DNA of 64,000 nucleotides from Sedimentisphaerales bacterium. GTDB taxonomy: Bacteria; Planctomycetota; Phycisphaerae; Sedimentisphaerales; Anaerobacaceae. The notes beneath the pieces are model-generated. The model was not told where the DNA came from. It saw nothing but the letters and a program-made list of their open reading frames with translations, and searched no databases. The stretch lies in contig JAFGLV010000064.1 of NCBI GenBank assembly GCA_016927855.1, forward strand, positions 16,779-80,778, in the 5' to 3' direction. Position 1 is the stretch's first letter. Each line of letters begins with the position of its first letter. Both the position numbers and the translations under genes were made by a program. Shown here one piece after another: positions 8,150 to 16,755 of the stretch.

Positions 8150-10687
8150 TTATGGCTGTGGGTTGGCTCGAACGGTCCGCACGCCGAAGATGGTCGGTAT
8201 CCGGCCGTCCCCGGTAGATTGGAACCGCACGGTGACAGTCTCCTTGCCTTCCGTCAGGTTGCCGGGCAGAGGGATGCGAACATCGTAAAATCCTTCAGCG
8301 GCGCGGTCTACGACCGATTGCGTCGCGACGCAGGTCCCGTCGGCCTGGATCTCGAACGAGGCGCCGTCCTGCTGGCTGCTGTTGAGCGTCACCAATAATG
8401 CCATCGGCTCGTCGGCTTCGATCGGCAGGTCGAAGGAGAACCAGCCTGTGCCGGCGCGACCGTGACGGACGCCGAGCGACTGGACGGCGCGCTCGGTACT
8501 GCTCTGGTAGTTGGTATCGCGCTCGCCCTGCATCTCGCCGGCGTCGGCATAGCCGACGGTGATGGCATCGAGTTGCCGCTGCCGCTGCTCCTCGGTGACG
8601 GTTTCCACGCGAATCGCCCACTCATCCGGGCTGAGCACATCGACGTATGCGAAGCTGGCCTGCTGATGTGACGCGTAGAAAGGCACGAAGCGCACATCGT
8701 ACGTCTGCTGCGGATTGGTCGCTCGGTGTCCGACGCCGGCAGCGATGAACGTGCCCGGCTCGCCACTGACGGGTTTGAGCCAATCGGAAACCGATTCAGC
8801 CTCCGTAACGATAACCGGCAGACCGGCCGATGAACCACGTCCGCGCCGGCCGCCGCGACGACCCTGCTGGCGCTGGTTCTCGTCGCCGGCCATCATCTCA
8901 TCGGCCTGCGGCGCCAAGACAAGCGGTCCCCACATGATCGCCATGCGGTTGGCGTCGTCCAGCGTCGGTTCGGTGCGCAACGTCTTGGGGACGGTCAGCT
9001 CGACCGTGTCGCCGTCGCGCCAGGTGCGCGTCAAATCGACGTATGAGCTCACCGGCGGCCTCGAAACGCCGCCGCGGCCGAAACCACGGCGCTGGCCGGC
9101 GCGAGCGCCCTGACCGCCGCGTCCGCCGCGCATCCCGGTCGGCGCTTCGGCTGGCTGCTCGGCCACAACCTGTCCGTTGACCTTCGCCACAAAGCCGTCG
9201 CCGGCCCAGTAAGGCTTGCGCAGCGCCAAAGTCAGTTCCTTGGGCTCCGACAGGTTCACCTTGATCGTCACGGTCTCGCCCAGCGGGAAATCGGTCGCTA
9301 CATCCAGCTTGGCGCCTTGCGACCGCCAATCGACGGTCGATGGCGCGTAGAGGTTCACCCACAGCTTGTTGTCCATCTCGTAGTAAGCGCCGTCGGCGTG
9401 TAGCGCGTGGCTCTCCATGCCGGTACCCGAGCAGCAGGTAAACGAACGGTACATATTCTGATACTCGCGGCCCGAGCCGCCGACCGGGACCATGTAGCAG
9501 ACCGCCGCACTCTCCAGGTCGATCGCGCCGAGCATGTGGTTGAAGGTGGCTCGCTCCAGGAAATCGGCGTAATGGGCGTCAGGATAGAACTGGAAAAGCC
9601 GCTGGGTGAGCTTGCGCATGTTGTAGGTATTGCAGGTTTCGTTGCCGCGCGAGCCCATCGAGGCCGCCAGTTGGTCGGTCTGGGGGAAGTTCTCACCGAT
9701 GCTATTGCCACCGGTGGCGAACGTGTGATGATGGACCACCTGGTCGAAAAAGAAGCCGGCGGCCATGATGTCCTCAGCGCGACCGATGTAGCCAAAGCGG
9801 TCGGCTGAGCCGATCAGCTTGGGGATGGTCGTGTTGCCGTGTACACCGCTGAGGTTGTCTATGTGACGCTTGAGGGGCTCAAGCATGCGCTCGTGCTCGA
9901 ACTTGTACGACAGCTCCAGCCAGCGTTTGTCGCCGGTGTCGGCGTAGAGATCGGCCATGATCTCGTTCATGCCGCCGAACTCCGTGTTGAGCATGCGCTG
10001 GATCTGCTCGTCGCTCATGGGATCGAGGATCGACGCGGCCCATTCGGCGAACTTGATCTCGACCTCCAGCGCCGTCTTGTTGCCCGTGTAGCGGTAAGCG
10101 TCGCGCAGGCCGGCGTAGGTCTTGTGCAGCGTGTACCAGGGAGACCATAGGCCGTTCAGGTCGAAGCCGCCGGAGCGGATGTTGCCTTCGGAGACCTGTC
10201 TCATGATCTCGGCGCCGTCGGTCCCGTTGCGGTCAATGATCGCGCCCAGGTAGCCGTTGCCGCGTTTGTCCTGAACCTCTTTCATTTCGCGGACGAGGTA
10301 GTCGGCGCGCTGCTTGAAGCGCTCGTCGCCGGTCGCCGCGTACATGTAGCTGATCCCCGAGAGATAGTGGCCGGCGATATGACCGGTCAGTTGGCGGCTG
10401 TCAACGGCGTCCCAGCCGCCGTAGCCTTCAGCCTTCGGCTCCAGGCCAGCCCGCAGGCGGTAGCCCGCCATCATCCGGTCAGGCTCCAGCGTCAGCAGGT
10501 ACTCAGCAGTGACATCCTGGGCCTGCTTGAGAGGCCCGCCGGTCAGCCGGACGCTACTCAAAGGCAGCGGCTGAGCCAGCACAAGCTTCTCTTCAAAAGC
10601 ACCGACAGCCGCGTCGTGTCTTTCGCCCAGTACTGGAAAACTGCACAACATCCCCAACAACACGATGGTGAAAACTCTCTGCTCCAT
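8150..10687 (-). CDS. GH127/GH146-type arabinofuranosidase
   Basis: An 845-residue secreted glycoside hydrolase of the DUF1680 fold. The signal peptide is MEQRVFTIVLLGMLCSFPVLG. The start at 10687 is preferred to 10708 because GGGAGG sits just before it. The barrel carries the zinc-thiolate site as NETCNTYNM near residue 347 and FTCCSGTGMES near 417, closer to the GH146/BT0349-like arrangement than to the neighbouring GH127 gene. A C-terminal beta-sandwich region of about 250 residues includes Gly/Arg-rich linkers (MRGGRGGQGARAGQRRG). Expected role: release of L-arabinofuranose from arabinan side chains outside the cytoplasm. The two paralogues are only distantly similar, suggesting different linkage preferences rather than a recent duplication. 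Confidence 0.85.
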   Translation of the reverse strand: MEQRVFTIVLLGMLCSFPVLGERHDAAVGAFEEKLVLAQPLPLSSVRLTGGPLKQAQDVTAEYLLTLEPDRMMAGYRLRAGLEPKAEGYGGWDAVDSRQLTGHIAGHYLSGISYMYAATGDERFKQRADYLVREMKEVQDKRGNGYLGAIIDRNGTDGAEIMRQVSEGNIRSGGFDLNGLWSPWYTLHKTYAGLRDAYRYTGNKTALEVEIKFAEWAASILDPMSDEQIQRMLNTEFGGMNEIMADLYADTGDKRWLELSYKFEHERMLEPLKRHIDNLSGVHGNTTIPKLIGSADRFGYIGRAEDIMAAGFFFDQVVHHHTFATGGNSIGENFPQTDQLAASMGSRGNETCNTYNMRKLTQRLFQFYPDAHYADFLERATFNHMLGAIDLESAAVCYMVPVGGSGREYQNMYRSFTCCSGTGMESHALHADGAYYEMDNKLWVNLYAPSTVDWRSQGAKLDVATDFPLGETVTIKVNLSEPKELTLALRKPYWAGDGFVAKVNGQVVAEQPAEAPTGMRGGRGGQGARAGQRRGFGRGGVSRPPVSSYVDLTRTWRDGDTVELTVPKTLRTEPTLDDANRMAIMWGPLVLAPQADEMMAGDENQRQQGRRGGRRGRGSSAGLPVIVTEAESVSDWLKPVSGEPGTFIAAGVGHRATNPQQTYDVRFVPFYASHQQASFAYVDVLSPDEWAIRVETVTEEQRQRQLDAITVGYADAGEMQGERDTNYQSSTERAVQSLGVRHGRAGTGWFSFDLPIEADEPMALLVTLNSSQQDGASFEIQADGTCVATQSVVDRAAEGFYDVRIPLPGNLTEGKETVTVRFQSTGDGRIPTIFGVRTVRANPQP

Positions 10688-10750
10688 GGCGACCTCCCTT
10701 GTGGACATGGGTTCTTCCGAGACTGTGGGCCTACCACTAGGTTGACTCGT

Positions 10751-10822
10751 GTAGGATGGGCTTTAGCCCATGCCGACGAGACGTCTCGGCGGAGCCCCAG
10801 CATGGGTTAAAGCCCATCCTAC
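10751..10822. repeat. Palindromic repeat with 23-bp arms
   Basis: Arms 10751-10773 and 10800-10822 are inverted copies matching at 22 of 23 positions (GTAGGATGGGCTTTAGCCCA begins the left arm). The loop contains a perfect 12-bp palindrome, CGAGACGTCTCG (10777-10788). The element lies between the GH43 gene and the GH127/146 gene on the minus strand, where it could act as an mRNA hairpin or be a non-autonomous repeat. Confidence 0.75.
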
Positions 10823-10908
10823 GCCGGCCTGTCAACGTACCAAAACCGGCGGTCATGATACCATAACAGACGCCACCGGGCCAATCCCCATTGCACTTAC
10901 TTTCCCGG

Positions 10909-13098
10909 TCAGCGCGGCACGGCGATCGGCGCGATCCCTTCGAGCGTCGGTTGGACCTGCACGATCTTGCCGGAGTCGTCGAACTGGAGCTTGTCGATGC
11001 AGGTTTCGCGATGGAAACCCGCCGAGCCGCCCATCCGGATACCCTCGGGGACGGTGAAGCGGTGATAGACGATATACCATTCGTCTGTGCCGGGGACCTG
11101 GATCGTGGAGTTGTGTCCGGTCGCGTGGATGCCCCGCTCGGGGTCCTTGGCAATCACCAGGTTGTCCTCGGGGATATTCAGCGGTCCGGTCGGAGTCGGA
11201 GCCGTCGCGTAGCGCACGCGGTAGTTCTCGCTGCGCGTATCGTCCTCGGACCAGAGTACGTAGTAGGTCCCCTTGCGATAGAAGACGTGCGCCCCTTCGC
11301 GGAAGCTCCTGTCGGGCGTGATGACCTGAATAGAGTCCGGCTTGATCGAGATCATGTCGTCGTTCAGCTCGGCAACCGCCAGGTAGCCGTTACCCCAGAA
11401 CAGGTAGTTCTTGCCGGTCTGCGGATCGGCGAACACGTCGGGATCGATCTGTTGACCGCCACGTACGCCTCTTGGGCGCCTGTCGATCAGAGGCTGGCCG
11501 CTGTCCTTAAACGGCCCGGCCGGGCTGTCCGAGACCGCAACGCCGATCCGCTGCGCGGCGGTGAAGTAGTAGAAGTAGCGGTATTGTCCGTCGATCTTCT
11601 TCTCGATAATGCAGGGCGCCCAGGCGTTGCGGCTCGTCCAGCTCACGTCCGTCTCGAGGTCGAGGATGGTCCCTTCATCCGTCCAGTCCACCAGGTTCTC
11701 GGAGGAGAACGCCTTGAAGTAGGTTCCCGACCAGCCGGTGAACCCGTCGCTGGTGGGATAGATGTAGAACCTGCCTGTCTTTTCGGCATAGAGGATGTCC
11801 GGATCGGCGTAGTAGCCATCCAGCACCGGATTGTGGTCATCGACGGCGCTGACCTTGAAAACGACCGGTTCCTGGCCGGCCAGACTGAAGGAGTAGTCGA
11901 CCGGACCCTTGGAGAAGTCTTGCGGACCCTTCGGCGCCACGGTCACCCAGCGTGAAGATTCAAAGCCCGGATCCAGCTCGCTCAGGTCCGTCTGGCGTTT
12001 CACCGGCAGGCGCACGGTGCGGCCGGCCGCGTCGATCGAAACGTTGCGAACCTTGACCTGCTCGGACGTAACCTGCGGCGCGAAGTCCGCCAGCGAACCC
12101 CACTGGCGAATCAGACGGGCAAGCTCTCCACCGGTAATCGGCATCACGGTCCCGTGACGCGGATGGAAGTTCATCGTGATGTCATCGTCAATCACTTCGA
12201 AGCTCAGCAGGTCGGAGCTTCGGGTGAACTGGTAGCTTCCTCGCGTATAGACGTCGTACATGAGGATGTAGTCGTCGCTGTTATTGAGCTTGAAGATTCC
12301 GGACCCTTCTACCGGATTGCGGGACCTGTCGATGCGCCGGTTGCTGTAGAGTGCATAGCCTTCGGTCAGCCGGTCAGAGGTCGCCAGCTTGATGCCCGGA
12401 TCGCCGTCTTCGGCCTTGTAGAACAGGTGGTATTTGCCATCCTTGTAGATGATGTCAGCATCGATGCAGGCGCGCGTATTGCTCTCGGCCGGCGGGAAAT
12501 ACAGTTGCTTCGGCGCCGCTTCGAGACCCGTGAAGTCCTCGTTCGCATAGGCGTAGTAGATCACATCGGGATCGCGACCCTGTTTCATGGAGAAGTAGAC
12601 CATGTACTTGCCGGTAGCCTGGTCATAGATCGTCTGCGGCGCCCAGACCCGATTGACGTTGCCGAACGGCTCCGGATAGGTCTGGGGAATGTTGACCACC
12701 GAGGAGGTCCAGTGAATCAGGTCGGTGGACTTCATCAGGACTATCGCGTAGTTGTTCCATCCCATCTGGGGCACGTACAGGTCGGTCGCGACCATGTAGA
12801 AGGTCTTGCCGTCTGCGGCGCGCAGGATGTGCGGATCGCGCACGCCGCCGGAGGTGCTGATGGTCTTGGAGTCGATGATCGGCTGGTTGCCGTTCAGCGC
12901 CTTGTAGTCGAACCCATCCTCACTGATCGCAAAGCGAATCTGCTCCTCGCCGGGCCCGTTCCCGGTGAAATAGGCAAACAGGTACGCCGAGAATTCCTCG
13001 TTCGCCGGCGCCGATCCACCGAAGGCTGCACATCCGGAGGCGAGCCCCAGGACTGCTGCCAATAGAACACTGCGAAACGCTATCGATACTCTGTTCAT
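10909..13098 (-). CDS. Tandem GH43 glycoside hydrolase lipoprotein
   Basis: A 729-residue protein with a lipoprotein signal (lipobox LASGC), so probably anchored in a membrane. Two five-bladed GH43 propellers are visible. The first begins near YLFAYFTGNG and contains GGVRDPHILRA. The second begins at NPVLDGYYADPDILYAEK, with the general base Asp in ADPD and a WAPCIIEK blade. GH43 enzymes act on arabinan, arabinoxylan and galactan with inverting chemistry. The start at ATG 13098 is favoured because GGAG lies nine bases upstream; the longer frame starts at a TTG inside that site. The GH30 gene ends 18 bases upstream, so transcription together with it is likely. Confidence 0.87.
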   Translation of the reverse strand: MNRVSIAFRSVLLAAVLGLASGCAAFGGSAPANEEFSAYLFAYFTGNGPGEEQIRFAISEDGFDYKALNGNQPIIDSKTISTSGGVRDPHILRAADGKTFYMVATDLYVPQMGWNNYAIVLMKSTDLIHWTSSVVNIPQTYPEPFGNVNRVWAPQTIYDQATGKYMVYFSMKQGRDPDVIYYAYANEDFTGLEAAPKQLYFPPAESNTRACIDADIIYKDGKYHLFYKAEDGDPGIKLATSDRLTEGYALYSNRRIDRSRNPVEGSGIFKLNNSDDYILMYDVYTRGSYQFTRSSDLLSFEVIDDDITMNFHPRHGTVMPITGGELARLIRQWGSLADFAPQVTSEQVKVRNVSIDAAGRTVRLPVKRQTDLSELDPGFESSRWVTVAPKGPQDFSKGPVDYSFSLAGQEPVVFKVSAVDDHNPVLDGYYADPDILYAEKTGRFYIYPTSDGFTGWSGTYFKAFSSENLVDWTDEGTILDLETDVSWTSRNAWAPCIIEKKIDGQYRYFYYFTAAQRIGVAVSDSPAGPFKDSGQPLIDRRPRGVRGGQQIDPDVFADPQTGKNYLFWGNGYLAVAELNDDMISIKPDSIQVITPDRSFREGAHVFYRKGTYYVLWSEDDTRSENYRVRYATAPTPTGPLNIPEDNLVIAKDPERGIHATGHNSTIQVPGTDEWYIVYHRFTVPEGIRMGGSAGFHRETCIDKLQFDDSGKIVQVQPTLEGIAPIAVPR

Positions 13099-13116
13099 CT
13101 GGTGTTTCTCCAATTC

Positions 13117-14790
13117 TCAGAATGTCACGGTCATGATGGAGCGCGGCGCACAGACCACCTCCGAATCGAGGGAATCCAGGGGCCGCGCCTTCATGTTCTC
13201 GTCGGATGTGGCGCTGGTGGTATACACGACAGGCTTCTGCGCCGAAGCAGAGGCCGGGAATCCCGTCGCGTCGATGTCCAACGTCACGTCGGCATCGCGG
13301 TAGTTGACAATTACCACGACGGCTTTGCCGGTCTGCTCGTCGGCAAAAGCCGAGATCATCACCTGCTGCGCCGCCTGTTCGTCGGAGAGTCCGTCGCTCC
13401 TGGCGACCACGAGGCGCTTCATGCCAGGACGTACGAAACGACTGTAGTGTCCCAAAGCCCAGAGACACTTGGTAGCGGCGAACTGGCCGTCCCTCCGGTC
13501 GGAGTCAGGCGTCAGGGCGATGAGGTAGTAACGCGGCGAAGAGGCACGACCAGGTTCGTATGCGTTCCAGTAATGCCAGGCGGTCGCCTGCCCTACGACC
13601 AGGTCATGGTGAATCACCTTGGCCAGAAATAGCGCATGGTCCATTTCACTCGGTCGACCCCGCCTACCGTCTCGGTAGCCGTTGCCCAGGAGGCAGTATT
13701 CGGATTGCCAGTACTCCAGGTTCTGGTCGGTTCGAGCGATGGCCTGCGCCAGATCGCGCCGGGTCGAGAGGAGTTGCCCGTCCCCGTTGTCGGTGAAGTA
13801 GCTATGCCCGGCGACGTAACGGCAAACGTGGCTGAAACCGCCCAGATAGAGGGGATTGTTCGGGCTCCAAAAGGCCGCGATCTGGCGCGACTTGCCCAAG
13901 TCTGCTTCCGGAACATCTTGCTTATAGAGGAAATCCAGCCTGGCCGCTTCAGGGAGCAGGATCTTCGCATTCTGCCGGGTCTTTGTCAGCGCCTCATCGA
14001 GCGCCTTGACGAGACGGTGAATCTCCTCGTTCTGCCAAGGACAGCCTTCCTGCGAGGCCCTTCCCGGGGTGTTGCTCCAATCCCACTGGGGCTCATTGAC
14101 AGGGCTCAGATAGTCGAAGTGCAGACCCTGTTCGTCGAAGTGCTTGACCACGGCAGCCAGGAATTCGGCGAACGCGACCACCTTGTCGGGACGGAGATTG
14201 CTCAGGACGTCCCTGTCAGTCTTGAAGCCGTACCCATTCTGAGTGAAGAAGACGGGCGGCGTATTGCTGAAGGCGATCAGGTCCTCGACACCGTAGGCCT
14301 GCGCCTGCTTCACGAACCAGACGTACCCGGCCTGCTTGCTCCAATCGTAGTTGCCGTCGGCATCCAGAAAACACTCGACTCGCCTGTCGGCGTCGCGAAT
14401 CCCGCTGGCCTGGCCCTGTTCGGCGGTCCCGCCGCCGATGTTGAACCGCCAGGCCGAAAGACCGATGCCTCGCGGTGACCTGCTCGCGTCCAGTTCCCGG
14501 CTGAACAGCAGTTCGGCGATACGCTCCTTCTTGGCCTCAGGCCAATACCGACCGATGTTCTCAGAATACCAGCACCCTGAGGCGCCGATATTGCGGATCG
14601 GCTGTGCCGTCTCCTTCAGATTCAAGGTGACCGTCACGACGGAGTTCGCTTCTGTTCGGAGTTCCGTCTTTAGGCGGTCTTCCTCTGACCCGCCTAAAGG
14701 CGGAACTCCAAACAGGAAGATGATTAGCAGCAAGACGCTCGGACCACGCCTGATAGGCCCGATCCTGTCCCGATTGACGTGGTTTCTCAT
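13117..14790 (-). CDS. GH30 family glycoside hydrolase
   Basis: A 557-residue secreted enzyme. The catalytic pair of clan GH-A is visible: acid/base Glu233 in LSPVNEPQWDW and nucleophile Glu364 in EYWQSEYC. The overall pattern (SENIGRYWPE, WRFNIGGG) recalls GH30 endo-beta-1,6-galactanases, which fits an arabinogalactan target, but xylanase activity cannot be excluded. GGAG lies eight bases before the ATG. Residues 26-47, at the end of the signal peptide and start of the mature chain, are encoded by a 64-base palindromic repeat. It lies immediately upstream of the GH43 gene and probably heads a minus-strand carbohydrate operon running to 5243. Confidence 0.87.
   Translation of the reverse strand: MRNHVNRDRIGPIRRGPSVLLLIIFLFGVPPLGGSEEDRLKTELRTEANSVVTVTLNLKETAQPIRNIGASGCWYSENIGRYWPEAKKERIAELLFSRELDASRSPRGIGLSAWRFNIGGGTAEQGQASGIRDADRRVECFLDADGNYDWSKQAGYVWFVKQAQAYGVEDLIAFSNTPPVFFTQNGYGFKTDRDVLSNLRPDKVVAFAEFLAAVVKHFDEQGLHFDYLSPVNEPQWDWSNTPGRASQEGCPWQNEEIHRLVKALDEALTKTRQNAKILLPEAARLDFLYKQDVPEADLGKSRQIAAFWSPNNPLYLGGFSHVCRYVAGHSYFTDNGDGQLLSTRRDLAQAIARTDQNLEYWQSEYCLLGNGYRDGRRGRPSEMDHALFLAKVIHHDLVVGQATAWHYWNAYEPGRASSPRYYLIALTPDSDRRDGQFAATKCLWALGHYSRFVRPGMKRLVVARSDGLSDEQAAQQVMISAFADEQTGKAVVVIVNYRDADVTLDIDATGFPASASAQKPVVYTTSATSDENMKARPLDSLDSEVVCAPRSIMTVTF
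14652..14715. repeat. Palindromic repeat inside the GH30 coding sequence
   Basis: Inverted arms at 14652-14677 and 14690-14715 match at 24 of 26 positions around a 12-base loop; the core is GGAGTTCCGCCTTTAGGCGG on the right arm's complement. It keeps the GH30 frame open and encodes the segment GVPPLGGSEEDRLKTELRT. It looks like a REP-like insertion tolerated at a signal-peptide/mature junction. Confidence 0.8.
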
Positions 14791-14934
14791 GAGGAGGCTC
14801 CATAGACCAACGTGTTCTATCTGACTTCACGAGCGACGCTCGCAGACCCGAGGGTGTTCACCATACCCCAAAGGAGCACTCGATTTCAATGCTTCGATCC
14901 AGCAATTTGGCCGCTACGCCTGTCGCCAAGGCCA

Positions 14935-15060
14935 GGCGCGTATCTCGTTGCTCGTATCTCGTATTTCGTCGCAAGGCCGCAGACCGTAGGCCGTAGGCGA
15001 TAGGCGCCTAAGGCCTGCCGCCTCCAGCCTGGCTCGCGAAGAACGAGAGACGAGATACGA
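14935..15060. repeat. Composite intergenic repeat, includes copy 1 of a 59-bp family
   Basis: The 59 bases at 14972-15030 match 19364-19422 at 55 of 59 positions. They are flanked by short inverted words (CGTATCTCG near 14939, CGAGATACG near 15051). The stretch between the GH30 start (14790) and the DUF4056 frame holds no other gene; both promoters must be here or just beside it. Confidence 0.75.
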
Positions 15061-15105
15061 TCGGGCCTTGAAGGGCCGGGGCTCGTCTGGTAGGGTGTGC
15101 CATCG

Positions 15106-16335
15106 ATGAAGGATGATATTCAAATGACCGAAATCCCAATGTCCGAAACGGCTCGCGCCGGAGCAGGGCGGCGTCTTGAATTTCGAGCCTTTGGACATTC
15201 GTGCTTGTTTCGGATTTCGTGCTTCGGAATTCGGATTTGTTGCGCCGGCGTATTGGCCGGCGCGCCGGCGACGTTGGTGGCCGGGTGCAGTCATCCGGCC
15301 ACTTGGCTGGGCTTCAAGGACAGTCTGAACTCTCCGCGCATCCGCATGTCCTGCTATCCCACCGCTTCCGTGGGCACCGTCTGGGCCCATCCCGACAATC
15401 TCGGAGAGCACGATTACGCCACCGGGCGTAGGGAAAAGGACGGGATGCTGTACACCTGTCGCGGCGGCCATATCGATACGCCGCACGTGCGCAAGGCCGC
15501 CGATTGGACCGCCTATCTCGCCGGCAAGGCGCTGACCAGACTCAATAAAGGCGATACGAAGTTCTCGTTCAAGCTGTGGGAGCCGACGCGCTACTACGTG
15601 ACCGTCGATTATCCGCCGGGCTGGAAACAGCTCGCGCCGCAGGAAAAGGAACGCATCGCGCGCGAGGTCTCGATCCCGCTGGGCCAATACCTCGCGTTCA
15701 ACGCGCTGACCTGGCACGAGATCGTGACGTGGTTCGGTTACCGCCCCACGCCGTGGTATCCGGAATTTCCCTCAGCCTTCTCCTGGGAGGACACCTTTTC
15801 TAATCTCGTGGGCACCCGCCTGGCGGTCGAGGCAATGCGCGACGCGTCGCGACCCTACAATGAAGCTATGACCGTGGCGTTGGAGGCCGAGCTGCACCGG
15901 CTCGGCGTCCAGCCCCGAGACGTCGCGATCCGCGCCGCCAAAGCAGTCAAAGGCACGTGGTACACCGGTGAGTTCCTGTTTCTCGTCGATATCAGAAAGC
16001 GGAACCTCGACATCGGCCTCGACGACGGTATGGTGACCGCTTCGGTGGTCCCTGACTTGCCGGAGTGTCCAGACGCAGAACCTCAATCATACCCAGCCCC
16101 CAGTCTCGACTTCCTCTCGGCATACGATTTCTCCGTCAAGTTCGAGATCGAGCCGCGCGAGTTGGAGAAAGGCAAGATCTTGAAGATCGTCTACCCCAAT
16201 CGCAAGGACAGGAAGAAGCGTATTGAGCCGGCGCTACACTTCGCTTCGATTATGGAGTACATCAGGCAGGATGCGGCCCGGAGGTTCGGCGATGCTATGT
16301 ACTTCCCAGAGGGGGACCCTGACAGGTCGGAATGA
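15106..16335 (+). CDS. DUF4056 lipoprotein, start uncertain
   Basis: The protein matches the pattern I know from DUF4056: RIRMSCYPTA, then LYTCRGGHIDTPHVRKAADW. Its function is unknown. A lipobox (LVAGC) precedes the mature part, so it is probably membrane-anchored. In the 409-residue form starting at ATG 15106 the lipid-accepting Cys is residue 61, too far in for a normal signal peptide. A TTG at 15205 would give a 27-residue signal peptide ending at this Cys and is a plausible true start. The DNA at about 15108-15240 looks like a dispersed repeat (FRISCFGIRI in this frame), so the signal peptide may be repeat-derived. The gene stands alone. Confidence 0.7.
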   Translation: MKDDIQMTEIPMSETARAGAGRRLEFRAFGHSCLFRISCFGIRICCAGVLAGAPATLVAGCSHPATWLGFKDSLNSPRIRMSCYPTASVGTVWAHPDNLGEHDYATGRREKDGMLYTCRGGHIDTPHVRKAADWTAYLAGKALTRLNKGDTKFSFKLWEPTRYYVTVDYPPGWKQLAPQEKERIAREVSIPLGQYLAFNALTWHEIVTWFGYRPTPWYPEFPSAFSWEDTFSNLVGTRLAVEAMRDASRPYNEAMTVALEAELHRLGVQPRDVAIRAAKAVKGTWYTGEFLFLVDIRKRNLDIGLDDGMVTASVVPDLPECPDAEPQSYPAPSLDFLSAYDFSVKFEIEPRELEKGKILKIVYPNRKDRKKRIEPALHFASIMEYIRQDAARRFGDAMYFPEGDPDRSE

Positions 16336-16755
16336 CGGAGCGTCGGAACTGTGGCCAGGACGACCGCGTGATTCTATCACTCCGTGCTTCCACGGTTGCC
16401 ACCGATAGCGATGCTCAACAGCACCGCGATTTCCAGGATAATCAGCACCAGGTTCATTCCGACGTCCTTGATAGCGAGGTTCCATCTACCTAAACAAGGC
16501 ACGTCTCCTGCCGGTGGTAACGCCGCATAAACCAAACCTGAGGCGCTCCTCCTGCAACAGCGGCTGGATACGCCACCTCTGTTCCGACTGATCCAGGTCG
16601 AGCCGGAATGGCGGCCGGAAGGCAGTGTGTTGTGCCAAGCGGGCTTTCTTGCCTTGTACGGAGAACCCGCTTGACGACCCCGCCAAACCCTATAGTATCC
16701 GATAGATGCAATTTGGCGCCGCGTTCGGTTTCTGATCTCGGCCGAGGGCGGTCGA
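16336..16755. other. 420-base intergenic region
   Basis: No confident gene. The only protein-like stretch is a 26-codon minus-strand ORF at 16377-16457, listed separately. The remainder shows no strong inverted repeat or promoter that I can support. It must carry the promoter of the downstream K+ channel gene. Confidence 0.5.
16377..16457 (-). CDS. Possible 26-residue membrane peptide
   Basis: A minus-strand ORF starting at ATG 16457 encodes MNLVLIILEIAVLLSIAIGG followed by six polar residues: one clean transmembrane helix. AAGGA lies about seven bases before the ATG. It could be a genuine small membrane protein or the remnant of a larger gene, because the frame stays open upstream without similarity to anything I know. 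Function unknown. Confidence 0.3.
   Translation of the reverse strand: MNLVLIILEIAVLLSIAIGGNRGSTE

Noticed and set aside
14914..15717. A 267-codon minus-strand ORF
   Set aside because: It crosses the repeat region and then runs antisense to the DUF4056 gene; its translation reads through repeat words.
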